Source: JBOGED01 sp050743625
GTDB lineage: Bacteria > Actinomycetota > Nitriliruptoria > Euzebyales > Egibacteraceae
Reading direction: 5' to 3'
DNA length: 6,430 nucleotides
Assembly (NCBI GenBank): GCA_050743625.1
Contig: JBOGED010000603.1
Span: forward strand, 1-6,430
Shown one piece after another: positions 6,093 to 6,430 of this stretch. The position numbers and the translations under genes are program-made. Numbering within the stretch: the first letter of the stretch is position 1; each line of letters begins with the position of its first letter. Under the pieces are notes generated by a model that made no database searches, was not told the DNA's origin, and was given only the letters and a program-made list of their open reading frames with translations.

Positions 6093-6222
6093 TTCGGTTC
6101 GGGGGGTGCGTCCCGGGCCGTCTGGACGTTCGACTGCTCGTGTCCACCGATCGACCAGGACGCGGCTGGGCCGCGCCGGGAACGGCTGCCACCGTCGGTC
6201 CCGGCACCGCCTATGCCGCTTC

Positions 6223-6242
6223 GTCACGAAGCGCTTTGTGAC
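6223..6242. promoter_or_regulatory. 20-base palindrome, candidate operator of the ferritin-like gene
   Basis: GTCACGAAGC (6223-6232) and GCTTTGTGAC (6233-6242) are inverted copies with nine of ten positions paired and no spacer. A direct relative of the half-site adjoins it: on the minus strand GTCACAAAGCG is followed 15 bases on by GTGACGAAGCG (nine of eleven identical). Symmetry, length and position about 143 bases before the start codon are typical of a dimeric repressor or activator site. The cognate regulator is unknown. Confidence 0.5.
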
Positions 6243-6252
6243 AGGGGGGGGC

Positions 6253-6258
6253 ATTACA
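6253..6258 (-). promoter_or_regulatory. Possible -10 box of the ferritin-like gene
   Basis: TGTAAT on the minus strand resembles a -10 hexamer and would start transcription near 6246, just before the palindrome. The matching -35 position has no good hexamer. A second option is TTGACC (6324-6319) with GATCGT (6300-6295) at 18-base spacing, which is a weak -10. Confidence 0.3.
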
Positions 6259-6430
6259 CTGTTGCAATCAGCTCGCGCAGTCTTACGGTTCATCACGATC
6301 CGCCGCACGTGTCCGTTCGGTCAAGAGTGTCCGAATTATCGGTTCGCAATTGGCTTGCAATAACGATCCGCCGGTGGCAGAGTGCCCTCGTCACTTCCCT
6401 AGGTGGCCGGGGCGCGACGTGGATGTAGGC

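Larger units (their letters stand above)
6081..6430. other. Upstream region of the ferritin-like gene
   Basis: 350 bases without a supportable gene. On the minus strand it holds the ribosome site, a possible untranslated leader of about 165 bases with a hairpin (CGCGGC 6161-6166 / GCCGCG 6170-6175, loop TGG), the palindrome and -10 candidate listed separately, and a G8 run at 6244-6251. Bases 6300-6430 are less GC-rich, with two TTGCAAT words (6262-6268 and 6354-6360) and CCGAATTATCGG at 6331-6342. One minus-strand frame is open from the right edge to a TGA near 6290, too short to judge. Confidence 0.6.

Noticed and set aside
5103..6428. Plus-strand open frame of 441 codons
   Set aside because: Antisense to the ferritin-like gene and running through the terminator hairpin and the upstream region; no domain recognised.
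6290..6430. 3' end of another minus-strand gene entering from the right edge
   Set aside because: One frame is open to a TGA near 6290, but about 45 residues without a recognisable motif are not enough to call.

Overview
The window is GC-rich throughout and reads like a chromosomal segment of a high-GC actinobacterium. Three things suggest this: a PknB-type serine/threonine kinase, NarL/LuxR-type response regulators, and a Tat-exported ferritin-like protein. A deep-branching soil lineage such as Thermoleophilia (Solirubrobacterales) would fit, but that is a guess from gene content. No RNA genes, insertion sequences, phage genes or CRISPR arrays were seen.

Left two thirds, minus strand: a signalling block. 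Reading along the minus strand from 4180, two NarL-type regulators (4180-3467 and 3470-2760) overlap by four bases at a GTGA junction and are almost certainly co-transcribed. After a 438-base gap comes a large serine/threonine kinase with one membrane helix and an external Kelch beta-propeller (2321 to beyond base 1). Its propeller is duplicated with a period of exactly 299 codons, and the window cuts the second copy. Both regulators lack key residues of the phosphorylation pocket: the second has Gly in place of the phospho-accepting Asp, and the first lacks the paired acidic residues and the conserved Lys. They may therefore be driven by something other than a classical histidine kinase. No histidine kinase is present here.

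Middle, 4181-4553: a divergent intergenic region with a terminator-like hairpin (4309-4331) and two nearly identical tandem 90-base repeats (4353-4533). It ends in a -10-like TAGGCT placed exactly where a leaderless transcript would begin at the ATG of the next gene.

Right third: a small two-helix membrane protein with a bacterial PH-like domain (4554-5072, plus strand) converges on a Tat-exported ferritin-like protein (6080-5142, minus strand, TTG start). A strong hairpin at 5077-5124 separates them and probably terminates both. The 350 bases upstream of the ferritin gene hold a 20-base near-perfect palindrome next to a possible -10 box, which looks like an operator. The signalling block and the right-hand genes share no visible functional link beyond proximity.
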